The translations under genes and the position numbers were made by a program. This document shows, piece after piece, positions 10,889-20,692 of a DNA stretch of 64,000 bases. This DNA comes from Rutstroemia sp. NJR-2017a BVV2 (taxonomy: Eukaryota; Ascomycota; Leotiomycetes; Helotiales; Rutstroemiaceae), in the NCBI GenBank assembly GCA_002946415.1, contig NJPS01000044.1, positions 806,001 to 870,000 on the forward strand, in the 5' to 3' direction. Each line of letters opens with the position of its first letter. Within the stretch, counting starts at the first letter, position 1. The notes beneath the pieces were generated by a model that searched no databases, was not told the DNA's origin, and saw only the letters and a program-made list of their open reading frames with translations.

Positions 10889-11758
10889 ATGGACTCAGTA
10901 CTCCCACCAAAACCGAATTCCTACGGACCAGGATTCGTTCAACTCTCCTCAACAGTTTTCTACCACGAATCGTCTGAAAGTTCAAACCATTCCGGTACAT
11001 CCACAACCGCCCAAGCCCCCAATCTGATCATCCTCGCAGCATGGATGAACGCACTGCCCAAACACGTCGCCAAATACACCTCCACCTACGAGAACCTCTT
11101 CCCCTCCTCCCACATCCTCGTGATCGTCACGAACACCGCCCACCTCCTCACCCAGCCCGAGCGCCAACGCATCAAAGACCTCGAGCCAGCACTCTCCATC
11201 ATTCAGGGCATCCAGCCGCACGAAAAAGTCCTCCTGCACGCCTTCTCCAACGGCGGCGCATCGGCAATCTGGACGATCGCGCGCACGCATCATGCTCGCA
11301 CTGGCAAGCGTTTGCCGGTTTCTAAAACCGTGTTCGATAGCATGCCTGGGAGCCAATCGTACGAGATCTCTCTGGCTGCGTTTACTGTAGCGTTGCCGAA
11401 GAATTTGATGGTGAGGGCGGTGGGATCGTTGGTTTTGAGGGTTTTCTTGGGGATGTGGTATGTGTATGATTTGGTTACGCGCAGCGAAAAGTTCATAGAT
11501 AAGATTCGCAATGGACTGAATGATACGCGGTTGTTTGATGTGGGGGTCGAGAGACTGTATATCTATAGTATGGCGGATAAGTTGGTTCCGTGGAAGGCGG
11601 TGGAGGAGCATGCGAGAGAGGCGGAGGGGATGGGGTTTAAGGTGAGCATGGAGAAGTATAGAGAGAGTGGGCATTGTGCGCATTTGCTGGATGATGAGAA
11701 GAGGTATTGGGGTGCGGTTGTGGATACTCTTTGGCTTGGAAGAGATAGGCCGATTTAG
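10889..11758 (+). CDS. DUF829 / PaxU-like alpha/beta-hydrolase
   Basis: Single-exon gene of 289 aa. The ATG at 10889 is the first in frame; the open frame begins at 10805 but has no ATG before it. The fold is that of the TMEM53/DUF829 family: an LIILAAWMNA strand near residue 50, a nucleophile elbow HAFSNGGA at about residues 117-124 (Ser in the F-S-N-G-G context), an Asp in SMADKLVP at about 230, and a His in SGHCAHL at about 261. These would make a Ser-Asp-His triad. PaxU is the family member first named from the paxilline indole-diterpene cluster, but no terpene cyclase, prenyltransferase or P450 lies nearby, so a diterpene role is not supported. The last codons lie inside a dispersed AT-rich repeat. 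Confidence 0.85.
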   Translation: MDSVLPPKPNSYGPGFVQLSSTVFYHESSESSNHSGTSTTAQAPNLIILAAWMNALPKHVAKYTSTYENLFPSSHILVIVTNTAHLLTQPERQRIKDLEPALSIIQGIQPHEKVLLHAFSNGGASAIWTIARTHHARTGKRLPVSKTVFDSMPGSQSYEISLAAFTVALPKNLMVRAVGSLVLRVFLGMWYVYDLVTRSEKFIDKIRNGLNDTRLFDVGVERLYIYSMADKLVPWKAVEEHAREAEGMGFKVSMEKYRESGHCAHLLDDEKRYWGAVVDTLWLGRDRPI

Positions 11759-11905
11759 AATGATATATTGGAACGAATATTCTAAAAGCCCCAAAGTATT
11801 ATCATATTCTCATTGTCCAAACATCTTTGCTACATTATCATATTTTCATTATCCAAATAGTTTTGGGACATTCTAATATTTTCATCATCCAAATAACTGA
11901 TCTTA
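11725..11905. repeat. dispersed AT-rich repeat, copy A
   Basis: Begins in the last codons of the DUF829 gene with CTTTGGCTTGGAAGAGATAGG and runs into the 36-bp tandem units. It is related to the sequences at about 13188-13382 and 18733-18865 through the CTTCGGCTTGGAAA...CAGG..G.TTTGGGA start and repeated TTTTCATTATCC(C)AAA blocks. Confidence 0.6.
11798..11905. repeat. 36-bp tandem repeat, 3 copies
   Basis: Units start at 11798, 11834 and 11870. Each begins ATTATCATATT or ATTCTAATATT and contains TCATTATCCAAA or a one-to-two-base variant. It lies directly downstream of the DUF829 stop codon, in its probable 3' UTR. Confidence 0.85.
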
Positions 11906-11924
11906 TACGAATCGAAATGACTCC

Positions 11925-13123
11925 TTAAAGCCTGCATGGTAGTCCAGCTTGTTCTTCCCTTTCTCTAGAATTGTGGTTGGCAGCAATCCATGCTTGGAAC
12001 GCGGATGAAGAATATGTGAAAACTTTCATGCTTCGGGCACCGTTTTCAACTAGAAATCGACGACCTTTCCCTTTCCCCGTAAAAGCATACAGTACTGTAT
12101 ACACGGCTCGAGCGACGGGCCTAGTCGAAACAGGCATGACTCTGTAACCTGGTGCCACGAGCTCATCGCACGATACATACTGTCTGGTCCCCTCGCAGCT
12201 GTGCCCACAGTCAATATAGCATTACGATCTTTTCTCAGACGTACTGGCAGATCTTCCTCATTACGACAGCGCCAAACCAATTCCTTCCAATCGTTGTCCG
12301 GCCAGTATATACGCCGGAAATCGGGTGCTACCAGGCTCTCGATTGCGGTGTTGGGAATACTCATGCAAATAATGGCCACAGACTCATATTTGGCACGACG
12401 TTTTGCATAGGCAGCATAGTACTCTGCTACTCTGTAGTCGGGCGAAAAATAAAAGTGAGAACATATACCGCTGAAGTCACTCGGTACTGGAGTTAGAAGA
12501 TTCTGGGGACGACCCAAGGTACCGGTTTCGTCGAATAGACCAGCAATACGGCCCTGATATTGAGCCCTAAACAGCAGAGTATGCCCTGGGGCGGCAGTGC
12601 AGGCCGCGGTGGCACTTGCTGAGCCCCACACATCTCGACTGATGTCAGCGGTAGGGTGCTGTTGAGGTTCGGAGGCGAAACATGGTTTATATCGACTTGT
12701 ATATTGCTCGTCATCGCTGCTTTCTCCCTGATTTCCACTAGTAGCTCGCTGCAGCTGCATATCCCGCTCACGCCAAGTTTTCTAAATGTCCACGAGCCCT
12801 TCATACCTCATTTTAATAGTATTATTGATCCAGTAGATACATGAGCGCGACAGGCGCAGATATTCGAAGTGAGGATCCATGATGGCATCCTGTGGTCCTG
12901 AAGATACGCCGCATCTGTCGAGGCACGCTCGCCACTCCTGCTCACTTTCGTCTGCAGCATCAGGTCGATTATCGAAAGAAGCGAGAATGTAGTCGTCAAA
13001 TTCTACGATTAATCCATAACCATCATCGGGATCGATCTCGCGACGAGGACCGTAAGGAGGCCAGTTGCTCTAGTATGTCCAGAGCTCAGTAGCTCTTGAT
13101 TCGGAAAGACCAACGTAGAGCAT
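11925..13123 (-). pseudogene. decayed gene, unrecognised fungal family (two in-frame TAG, one frameshift)
   Basis: A conserved-looking reading frame can be followed from an ATG at 13123 (MLYVGLSESRATELWTY) to a stop at 11925. It is interrupted by TAG at 13072-13070 and TAG at 12784-12782. Both are in frame with convincing protein on each side (SNWPPYGPRREIDPDD after the first, KTWRERDMQL after the second). A net 1-nt loss at a T run (12084-12081) shifts the C-terminus into another frame, where GKGKGRRFLVENGAR continues. The middle part has LLFRAQYQGRIAGLFDE, FYFSPDYRVAEYYAAY and IYWPDNDWKELVWRC. I do not know a named domain for it, though its layout resembles uncharacterised proteins common in filamentous fungi. 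Three independent lesions argue for a true pseudogene. Confidence 0.75.
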
Positions 13124-14244
13124 AGTCTCTTACGAGACGAGGAGTGTAGGGATCATTGCGAAATTAGAAGCGAGGCTTTCTGTAGGAGGCTCTTCGGCCT
13201 TGGAAAGAACAGGCCGATTTGGGACAGTGTATTGGAGCCGATTACTATCGTCGAATGGATATCCTACAGGTCTTTAGATATTGTGCCATTTCTGTCGTCC
13301 AAATACCTTCAGGGTATTATCATTGAACAAATATTCGAAAGGCTCTGGGGTCTCATAATATTTTCATTATCCCAAAATCTTTGGTGAATTAACCTTAGGT
13401 TATTGTCGGTCTGAAGCCGGGGAAGGAGGGTTACGCTAACGCCGACGATTACAGTATCTGAACCATGGTTATGAAGTCTTCAACCATGGATCAACTTGAT
13501 TCTAGTCCTAATTGGATCCGGACTAACATCTTCTACGTACCAAGTGATATATTCGAGGTTCGAGTAATGGCGAAGAGAAACTGTTGGGGTGTGGGATGGC
13601 TAGCTTGACCCTATTCGGGAAACTGCTGGTTTCGCTAGAGTAGGTGCTAACCGAGATGTAAACAATCCGGATTTGGTTGTACCGATAGGCCGTAGCTGCC
13701 TGATCGGTGTGAGTGATTCGACCACAGAAATGATCGATGTGGTATGTCAATGGTATCGACGCTGGTGTTCGTGAGAATTTGTTGGAGGGCCTAGATTGAT
13801 CCTAGAGCGGATCTGGTGTCTCTAATGAAAGAGAGTGGTTGGAAGTGAAAGAAAAAATCACTTCCGCTGCGTGCCGCTACCAATTGATACGCCCGTCAAT
13901 GTAAGGTAATGAAGAGGAAGCTGTTTGATTGAAACTGTCTAAGCTATGCTATAAGTACCTCGCCTACCGAAGGTAGTGTTGGTACCGACCTCTTACTAAC
14001 CTTATATGCTGTACCAATGACTACTGTATGCGAGTGTCGGTTTCATGAGTAGTTCTCAGATATGTTCCTTTCGATCATAATGCGCTACAGAAGATGTGAG
14101 AGTGAAGTGCAAGGGAAAGATGTGATTGAAATAATGTTGAAGATTAAGAACAGGGCACCGTTTTATGAAGGAGTAGAGCATGTCCCGCCGGCGGTTTGAA
14201 AATCGACACAGCTACACTACCACTGACCTTCAATCGCAAGTAGT
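13124..14244. other. gene-free stretch containing repeat copy B
   Basis: Apart from the dispersed repeat at 13188-13382, I see no gene. The 75-codon minus frame at 13523-13750 has no support. Confidence 0.4.
13188..13382. repeat. dispersed AT-rich repeat, copy B
   Basis: Starts GGCTCTTCGGCCTTGGAAAG, then AACAGGCCGATTTGGGACA, and ends with ATAATATTTTCATTATCC. It matches the order of blocks at about 11725-11905 and 18733-18865 in the same orientation, with substantial divergence. Confidence 0.6.
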
Positions 14245-15744
14245 TTAATCCTGACGATGCAGATAATACTTTGACACAGACGGCAGCTCACATTTGAATA
14301 CGATTCCCAAACACTTGCACTCTTTCTCCAGGTCTTCCAGCATCAGATTCAAGGTTCCGTTAGCGCCTTTGTAAATAACCAGATCGCATAGTTCCGGACA
14401 AACAGTTTTCTTCCTCAATACCAAAGCAAGTACTTGATCAATGAAGTCCGATCTTACTGCGCTTGTGTCTACGTGCAGAACTAGTGTCTGCAAGCTGTGT
14501 GGCAGTAGCTCGTAGAGTGACGAATTCGTTTTGTTGTTGTCAGTACCGAGGAAGACCTCAACGGATATTTCTATCCGTTTCAGACATGGAAAGTCATGCA
14601 GACTGCCCAGAAGATCACCTTGTATATTTCGCCTGTAGAGCAATATCAGAGATTCCAGGGTGTAGTTGAACTGTTGCAAACTTCGTACCATATCTGCAAA
14701 CCTCCTGCCCGGGCTCGAAGAGAAGACGATCCTACAATGAAACTTTCTGAGTCTCATCATCGCCGAAAAAATGCTGTTCAATTCAGCCCGGAAAAAAAAT
14801 CGTCCTGCACAAACTAACTCGAAGGTTTCAATTCTATTCGTGATCGGGTGGGATAACGAATTGGTCCATGATCTGGTACTTCGGACTGAACCGATTGGTA
14901 TGCGGAGCCTCAAATGCCTTAGCTCTGGGAGTTGAAACAGATTTTGGATTTGATCGAGATCAGGGTGCGTAGCGCAACTATTAATGAAGGTAAACTTTGT
15001 AAGAGAACGAAGGTTCTGATGGGCCTTGGAGTAACCAGCGGCTAATAGTTGGAGGGTGTGAAAGAAGAGACGGAAAGAGGATATGTTCCCGCTAGGCCGC
15101 AGCTGGTCGCAATTGATGACAACTTCCTCGACATTGGGTAGCAAAAGAAACAAGCCTGCAAGTAATGCATCATTGCTGGAGGCTGCGTACACGACGCTAT
15201 TGGAATAGATGCGGAAGCTCTCCCTGAATAGACCAGCCTCTTCGAAAGTCCTCTTCATAAGTGCAAGCATATCATCTTTCACTTTGGCAGAATTTATAAA
15301 GTCCTCATCATCCACATCATAGAAGGATGCCTGGGTGCGGTTATAGGTAGCTTTATCATCACATTCGTGACTTGCGCCAGTGAATGACTCATGCCAGCAT
15401 TCCGGATGCAGGTCTCCCCACCATGGTTTGTCGAGAGCACGGAAGGATAGCCGTTTTACATGTCTTCCTAATTCTGGCCTGGTCATGACTGTGCGGATGA
15501 AACACAGGATTGGCGTTTTCGGACATACGCTTCCGTTGTCGAACCTGGCATATAGGAGAGGCTCTGTGACTCTGTAGAGTGCTCTGCAGGTAGATGCTAA
15601 GTTCTTGAGATCTACAAAGGTTCTGATATATCCCCGACCTCCAAGTCCACCTACACCAAAGGTTTCAGTTCGCTCTGGACCTTCCGCGACCATCTTCACA
15701 ATCTCCAGCTGGAGTTCGGGGATCAAGGTCTGAAGTTGTGTCAT
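14245..15744 (-). CDS. F-box/LRR-like protein
   Basis: Single-exon gene of 499 aa with ATG at 15744. The first ~60 residues have an F-box-like pattern (LIPELQLEIVKMV, then DLKNLASTCRALYRVTEPLLY). This is the usual layout of fungal F-box proteins, although the domain is split by a Gly-rich insert (GVGGLGGRG). The rest contains leucine-rich, weakly repeated segments such as LPELRHLRLRIP and LPHSLQTLVLHVD. Such proteins usually act as SCF ubiquitin-ligase substrate adaptors, so the role is inferred. No Skp1-binding test is possible from sequence alone. It sits in the repeat-rich accessory segment. Confidence 0.7.
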   Translation of the reverse strand: MTQLQTLIPELQLEIVKMVAEGPERTETFGVGGLGGRGYIRTFVDLKNLASTCRALYRVTEPLLYARFDNGSVCPKTPILCFIRTVMTRPELGRHVKRLSFRALDKPWWGDLHPECWHESFTGASHECDDKATYNRTQASFYDVDDEDFINSAKVKDDMLALMKRTFEEAGLFRESFRIYSNSVVYAASSNDALLAGLFLLLPNVEEVVINCDQLRPSGNISSFRLFFHTLQLLAAGYSKAHQNLRSLTKFTFINSCATHPDLDQIQNLFQLPELRHLRLRIPIGSVRSTRSWTNSLSHPITNRIETFELVCAGRFFFRAELNSIFSAMMRLRKFHCRIVFSSSPGRRFADMVRSLQQFNYTLESLILLYRRNIQGDLLGSLHDFPCLKRIEISVEVFLGTDNNKTNSSLYELLPHSLQTLVLHVDTSAVRSDFIDQVLALVLRKKTVCPELCDLVIYKGANGTLNLMLEDLEKECKCLGIVFKCELPSVSKYYLHRQD

Positions 15745-16000
15745 TATGCGATGTCGTATTTCGATTTCCTATTTTCGAAATTTCAAATTATGTGGAAATA
15801 TAAGCGCGTCGCAATGGTATAGATACAGTAGGGTGTTTGATGCTTAGTCGACCTTATATGTCGATGTCGTTAGAAAGGCCATAGTCGCCCAACTACCCCC
15901 CACCTTGCTGGCACGACGCCACCCAAAACCCCTTGCTTCATAAATTTGCACTTACTGTATAACCTCGCGAATACCACCAATCAAGCAATTCAAACAGGCT
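15745..16000. promoter_or_regulatory. upstream flank of the F-box gene
   Basis: Region between the F-box start codon and the MITE. It should contain the promoter. No specific site was identified. Confidence 0.25.
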
Positions 16001-16002
16001 TA

Positions 16003-16494
16003 TATGTTCCGGTCCATACACAAATATCCTCATTTCACGAATGGACTACGTCCATTGAGTAATATGAGGCTTTTCGCAAATGGACTATGTCTATTTATAA
16101 ATGAACTTAGTTTATTCGTTAATATCCTAAAGTGGGTAGTATCTACTGCACAAATACATAGTTTTAATAGTTAATAATCCTTCTTTCTTCTATATTATAC
16201 TACTTGAACGTTATTATAGTTAATATGACCTTGCCGGCGCCCCTCCAGATGCCTTTCCAGGTTATCGATAACTTCCCTAGGGAGGTTAAAAATGAGTTTA
16301 TGGATATGATCCAAGATGAGAAATACAAATAGACTAGTTGAGGTGTAAATTAAAAGTGTTTTTATATGGATGTAGTTTATTTGCGAATGGACTCATATTA
16401 CTACATGGACTATATTCATTGGCCAATAGACTAGCCCAGCTATAAATCCAGTCTATTCGTGAAATGAGGATATTTGTGTATGGACCGGAACATA
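16003..16494. mobile_element. MITE with 40-bp perfect terminal inverted repeats
   Basis: The left end starts TATGTTCCGGTCCATACACA at 16003. The right end is its exact reverse complement ending at 16494. Forty bases match perfectly (16003-16042 and 16455-16494), and a few more match after one mismatch. TA dinucleotides directly flank both ends, as expected for Tc1/mariner-pogo type insertion. Subterminal (A)ATGGACT motifs are repeated in both orientations. At 492 bp it lacks room for a transposase. It holds only a 35-codon frame at 16225-16332. The perfect TIRs suggest recent mobilisation by an enzyme supplied elsewhere. Confidence 0.9.
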
Positions 16495-16872
16495 TAAATG
16501 ATGTTTACTCAACCAGGTCCTGGAGTCCATGGAGACTTTTCGAGTAGTAGGACTCGCAGGATTCGAAAGCCCTTTTCCATTCAGAAATGCCCACTGTGTC
16601 TAACTATGAATTCTGAACAGGGGGTAAGTTGGTAGCTGCTTATATACGCTCAACCACAGAGCTACCACTTTCATGAAGGTAGTGGGCAGATTCATAGCTT
16701 TTGGTGCAAATATTCTATTGATGGTATCTCTGTCAAGCATCTATACAAACCTCTATCACCTACTATCTAACTTATCATCTATTTATATCCGCCTCGACCT
16801 CCACGGGCTCTTCTTCTGCAGCACCATCATAATCATGGCCATCAAGTTTAATGAATATCGTCGATAATCCAG
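16495..16872. other. spacer between MITE and MFS gene
   Basis: Contains a 64-codon hydrophobic plus-strand frame (16673-16867) with no recognisable family. It is likely chance coding in AT-rich sequence downstream of the MFS gene. Confidence 0.35.
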
Positions 16873-18634
16873 CTAAGAAGTAACATATCTAGACCTTCGA
16901 GTTAGCATCACATTATCACTGCATTCCCGTCGCTGAGTGCATATAAAATACAAGAATAAACTCACAGCAGCAACGAAAAATGGCAATCCCCACCAAAAAG
17001 ACGGCAATCTCAATGTGGCTGCAAAGATATGCTGCAACGATGGGTCATTGACCAAATGGCCTAGGTTTTCTAGCACAGCAATCGATGCATAAAGGGTGGC
17101 TTTGGATTTTGGGGGAATATAATAAGATATCAAGGACAGCATGGAGACACGACTTCCGACTATGTTTTGTTAGTATAGTAAAGTTAAGAGGTAGCGGGGA
17201 ACATGCAGCCTGCAGCAAAAATCGAAACACCTGCAGAATGTTAGTATGATGTTATCCATATCAGAGGCGAAACAGTCAACGAACCAAATGGTAACCACTT
17301 CTTCTCCGGAGCCAACCCAATCGATAGACTTCCCAACAACAGCATCCCCACGCTAATTCTTACTAGCGCAAGATCAATACTCTCCGGCCGAACATGATAT
17401 CGCTCCCGAACCCAAGCCGTTACTCTAGGAATCAAAAAAAGGAAGAGAAAGATATTTATAATTGCTGTCTCGGTGTAATAGAGAGATCCTTTCGAAATGG
17501 ATGTGTTAAAACGAAGAGATGAATATTGGATTAGAACATTGAGAGTTGTGTAGCGTAGAGTTCCAACGAGGAAGACAGGAATGCTGAAAAGAACCTGTGG
17601 ACGTGATATGGCTTGGGTGAGAGAGGATATAATGCTGGGTTTGGTGGTGGTTGGCGATGACAATGCTCCGGCTTGTGTTTCACCTGAATTCTGAGAACTT
17701 GGCATCACCCAGAGCAGCAGCAGTCCCAAGATCACGGAGCCCATAGCCATACCGCATGGTATCCATGGCGAGATATCGGTGGTAACAGACGCTATGTATG
17801 ATGCCACTAATTCAGCTAGGTAAAATGCAGAGAATATGTAGTAGAATGCGTGGCTCCTTTGTTGAATCAACATAACGAATACTCTGAACCGCCGACAAGA
17901 AATACTTACCTCTTCTTTTCGGGAATAAGTGTAGATGCTTGAGCCCACATGAAAGCTGCTGTTGAGTAAAGACCTCCTCCACACAGGAGAAATAGGGAAG
18001 AAAGCCAAACAAGCTGAAGCGGAAATATCTTTGGGAAGGCACCTTAAAATTCTTGTTAGCACGAACAGGCTTGATATATGAGACACAAACACACAAACAA
18101 CAAAGATCTCAATCATAGAAGCCGCAACACCTATCAGTGACAGAGCCATGATACTTTTTCTTCCATATCTATCCCCCAAATTCCCAATCGGGATCGCAAC
18201 AAGCAGAACTATGAATCACAAGCGATCAGCCAGCCTAATCTTCCTGCCATTCTCAGAAACATACCAGGCAACGTATCTCCAGCTCCTTTCCAACCCCTAA
18301 TTGTCGCTAACGGCCCCTGTACTTGGGGAACCTTACACCATTCCTCTTGCACACCGCCGGCTGGGAAATCATAATAGTTTAGACAGAGCGATTGCTCGAA
18401 GAGTTTTATCAGGGGAGCTACAAGAATGATTTCGCTGAAGGCGAGCAGGAAATGGAGGGTCATGAATGTAAGGATGGTGGCCGTGAGGGACGGAGAGGTG
18501 GATAAGGATGCAGAGGCAGAGGTGGGAGCATCCTCATCTTGATGGGGTAGAAGCGAGGAAGTTTCACACGTGGAGGGGTCATGAGTGGCTATGGTCACCG
18601 ACGATGAGGGTGAAGATGGTGGGTTGGGATGCAT
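16873..18634 (-). CDS. major facilitator superfamily (MFS) transporter
   Basis: Six exons join in frame: 18634-18265, 18208-18095, 18042-17910, 17856-17285, 17230-17203 and 17152-16873 (498 aa). The cytoplasmic N-terminus is Ser/Thr-rich. A TM follows at about residues 48-70, and the classic MFS loop motif GDRYGRKS appears after intron 1. Later hydrophobic segments alternate as expected for about 12 TMs. Introns 1-4 have good donors (GTATGT, GTGTGT, GTAAGT, GTTCGT) and intron 4 has a TACTAAC branch site. The 28-nt fifth exon and its GTTCCC donor are the weak point. A GTGAGT donor at 16965 with a GCTAAC branch could remove the last part and end the protein earlier. The substrate cannot be predicted. 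It is divergent from the OPI10 gene. Confidence 0.8.
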
Positions 18635-19169
18635 ATCGTGGATTGATAGTGATGATTGAGTGAGGATAGAAGTGGTCGGTGATGATAAGGAGTGGGATGG
18701 ATATGATTATTACTAAGCAATTTGGACATATACCAGCTCTTCGGCTTGGAAAAACAGGACGCTTTGGGATAACATTTTATAGCTGGTTATCATTATTAGA
18801 TGAATATCCTAAAGACTCTAAGATATCATAACTAATAATTTCATTATCCAAATATCATTCAGGTAATATTGTCGGCGTATTATTGCTACACCGGAGAGCA
18901 TAGTGCAGTAGCATTACCCCACCAAAAAGGGTACCCCACCAAGCGTCTAGACCCAACCAGAAGCTTCTGCACGGTGATGTTATGCGTCTGAACCAAAAGA
19001 AAGTGATATCAACATCAACAAAGAAAACATGTCAAATACCAGAAGGGAAGCTGCTACGCGCAGCTAAAGAATAATATATACGGACGAAACTTACTTTGTT
19101 CGATAACATCGAGTCCAATTGCTTATCAATTAGGCAAACGCGCCGCTTTGGAACAAAAAACTGCGAACA
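18635..19169. promoter_or_regulatory. divergent intergenic region MFS / OPI10
   Basis: 535 bp separate two start codons on opposite strands, so both promoters should lie here. The stretch includes repeat copy C (18733-18865). No TATA box or binding site was singled out. Confidence 0.4.
18733..18865. repeat. dispersed AT-rich repeat, copy C
   Basis: Starts CAGCTCTTCGGCTTGGAAAA, then ACAGGACGCTTTGGGATAACA, and ends with TTTCATTATCCAAATATC. It has the same orientation and block order as copies A and B and lies within the MFS/OPI10 promoter region. Confidence 0.6.
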
Positions 19170-19946
19170 ATGGAGCAACCCGCACCCCTCCCCCAGCTCT
19201 TCGGCATGTAAGTCCACCCCCTCCTACCCACCCTCTCCCCTCCCCTTCCCAATCCTTCTCCCCTCCCACAAACTAACCTCCCCCTCAGCATCCCCACCGG
19301 CCTCCCCCCCATAACCACCCCCACCGCCGCCCCCACCCCCACCTCCTTCGCCTACACCCTCCCCCCGCGCACCCCCCCCTATCACCACATCTGCGTGTTC
19401 CTGCTCCCGGGCGTCACCCTCCCCCCGGACACCGCCGCCGCCGTATACATCTCTCTCTCCAACTCCAGCAGCAGCGCCTCCTCCACGCCCAACTTCAAAT
19501 TCCTCGGTGGCATCGGCCCCGGCAAAGAAAGCGCCATCTACAAGATCCAACTTCCTTCTAACTCCAACCCAGAAATCGACATGGACGCCATCTCCCCTCT
19601 CTCCACTACTCACCCTGCCGCCGAAATAACCATCGGCATCTCAATCGAGTCTACAGCGAGCGTGAGCGCGCAAATATCATCCCTTTCCTCACACAACCAA
19701 TCCTCATCCTCACCCACCTTCTCCCAACAACTCGTCCTCAGCCGACCCCAAACACAAACCACAACGCTCCTGCTCGCACAGCGCATAATTAAAAACGCAT
19801 TCCATTTCCTCGCGAGCTTCAGCGGGAACATGGAGAATGGGGTGGAGGTAGTGCCGCTGAAGGCGTTTGAGGAGTGGTGGCGGAAGTTTGAGGGGAGGGT
19901 GAGGAATGATCCGGGGTTTTTGGAGAGAGGGGGCGATGGGGATTAG
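19170..19946 (+). CDS. OPI10: OPI10 / Hikeshi family protein
   Basis: Two exons: 19170-19207 and 19289-19946 (231 aa). The 81-nt intron is C-rich with an ACTAAC branch region and joins LFGI to IPTGLPP. Family features are the short LFG start, a HHICVFLLPGVTLPPDTAAAVY strand pair, FKFLGGIGPGKESAIYKI, and the late segment KNAFHFLASFSGN followed by a Trp-rich FEEWWRKFEGRVRNDPGFL end. Human Hikeshi imports Hsp70 into the nucleus during heat stress. Yeast OPI10 was found through an inositol-overproduction phenotype. The fungal protein is slightly longer than usual because of a Ser-rich insert around residues 150-175. Confidence 0.9.
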
Positions 19947-20692
19947 GGGTGGAGAGAGAAGGGGAGCTGTGGATAGGGATGTAGAGGGAGGGAAGGGGAG
20001 GGAAGGGGAGGGAAGGGGAGGGGAGGGGATATAGATGGGTGGGGTTTGGAAATCGTTAGGATTATGATTGGAAATGAAGGGATAGGATAGAGAGGGGGTC
20101 CGGTTGTAGTATCCTATATGGGATTTTGCGAAAGGCTTCCGATGTCAAAGAGGAAATTCTGGCTGATCTAGATACAATATTTACAGTGAAGAACTACAGC
20201 GCATTGATTGCGCAAAGAGTTGAAAACAAGCGGCACCAGGACGAGCATATAGAGCGAGCGCACTATACTATTTATATAAAAGCAGAGAGATACCACAAAA
20301 TACCAGCAAGCCAGCTCAAAGATTTTAGAAGAATCTGTATTAAATGCCAACATAATAATGCCAGCACGTATAGTCTAGTTGAAAAGAAGTACAGATGACC
20401 TACAATGCGTCTCCGACTTGATTTCTTTCGTAGGCAAGCATGACGCATAAGTGAGTATCCTAAACATTTTATGTACAAGAAGCCTCTCCCTTCCTCATTT
20501 CGAGAATAAGAACTCCCAAAGCTATGCCATGCAAGGCGAGAATCCCGATATCCGTTTAAACTCCATTTCCAAGGTAGAGACGCCATGCTAAAAGTAGAAG
20601 TAGTGAATGTAAGAAGTGATTGGATTGAATGTCCCGACAAATTCCATACACGTTCCCTGTCGTTTGGTTGCTCGGTGCACGTAATCGTATTA
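19947..20692. other. intergenic stretch with G-rich tract
   Basis: Contains the G-rich tandem tract at 19985-20029. A Lys-rich 90-codon plus frame (20126-20398) has no recognised domain and may be chance. The rest is the shared 3' region of OPI10 and YND1, which converge here. Confidence 0.4.
19985..20029. repeat. 10-bp G-rich tandem repeat (potential G-quadruplex)
   Basis: About four copies of a GGGAAGGGGA unit followed by GGGGAGGGG. Many G3-G4 runs separated by one to three bases lie just downstream of the OPI10 stop, on the transcribed sense strand. Confidence 0.85.

Noticed and set aside
10982..11794. 270-codon minus frame
   Set aside because: It is antisense to the DUF829 gene; His/Arg/Pro-rich composition is an artefact of the real gene's codon use.
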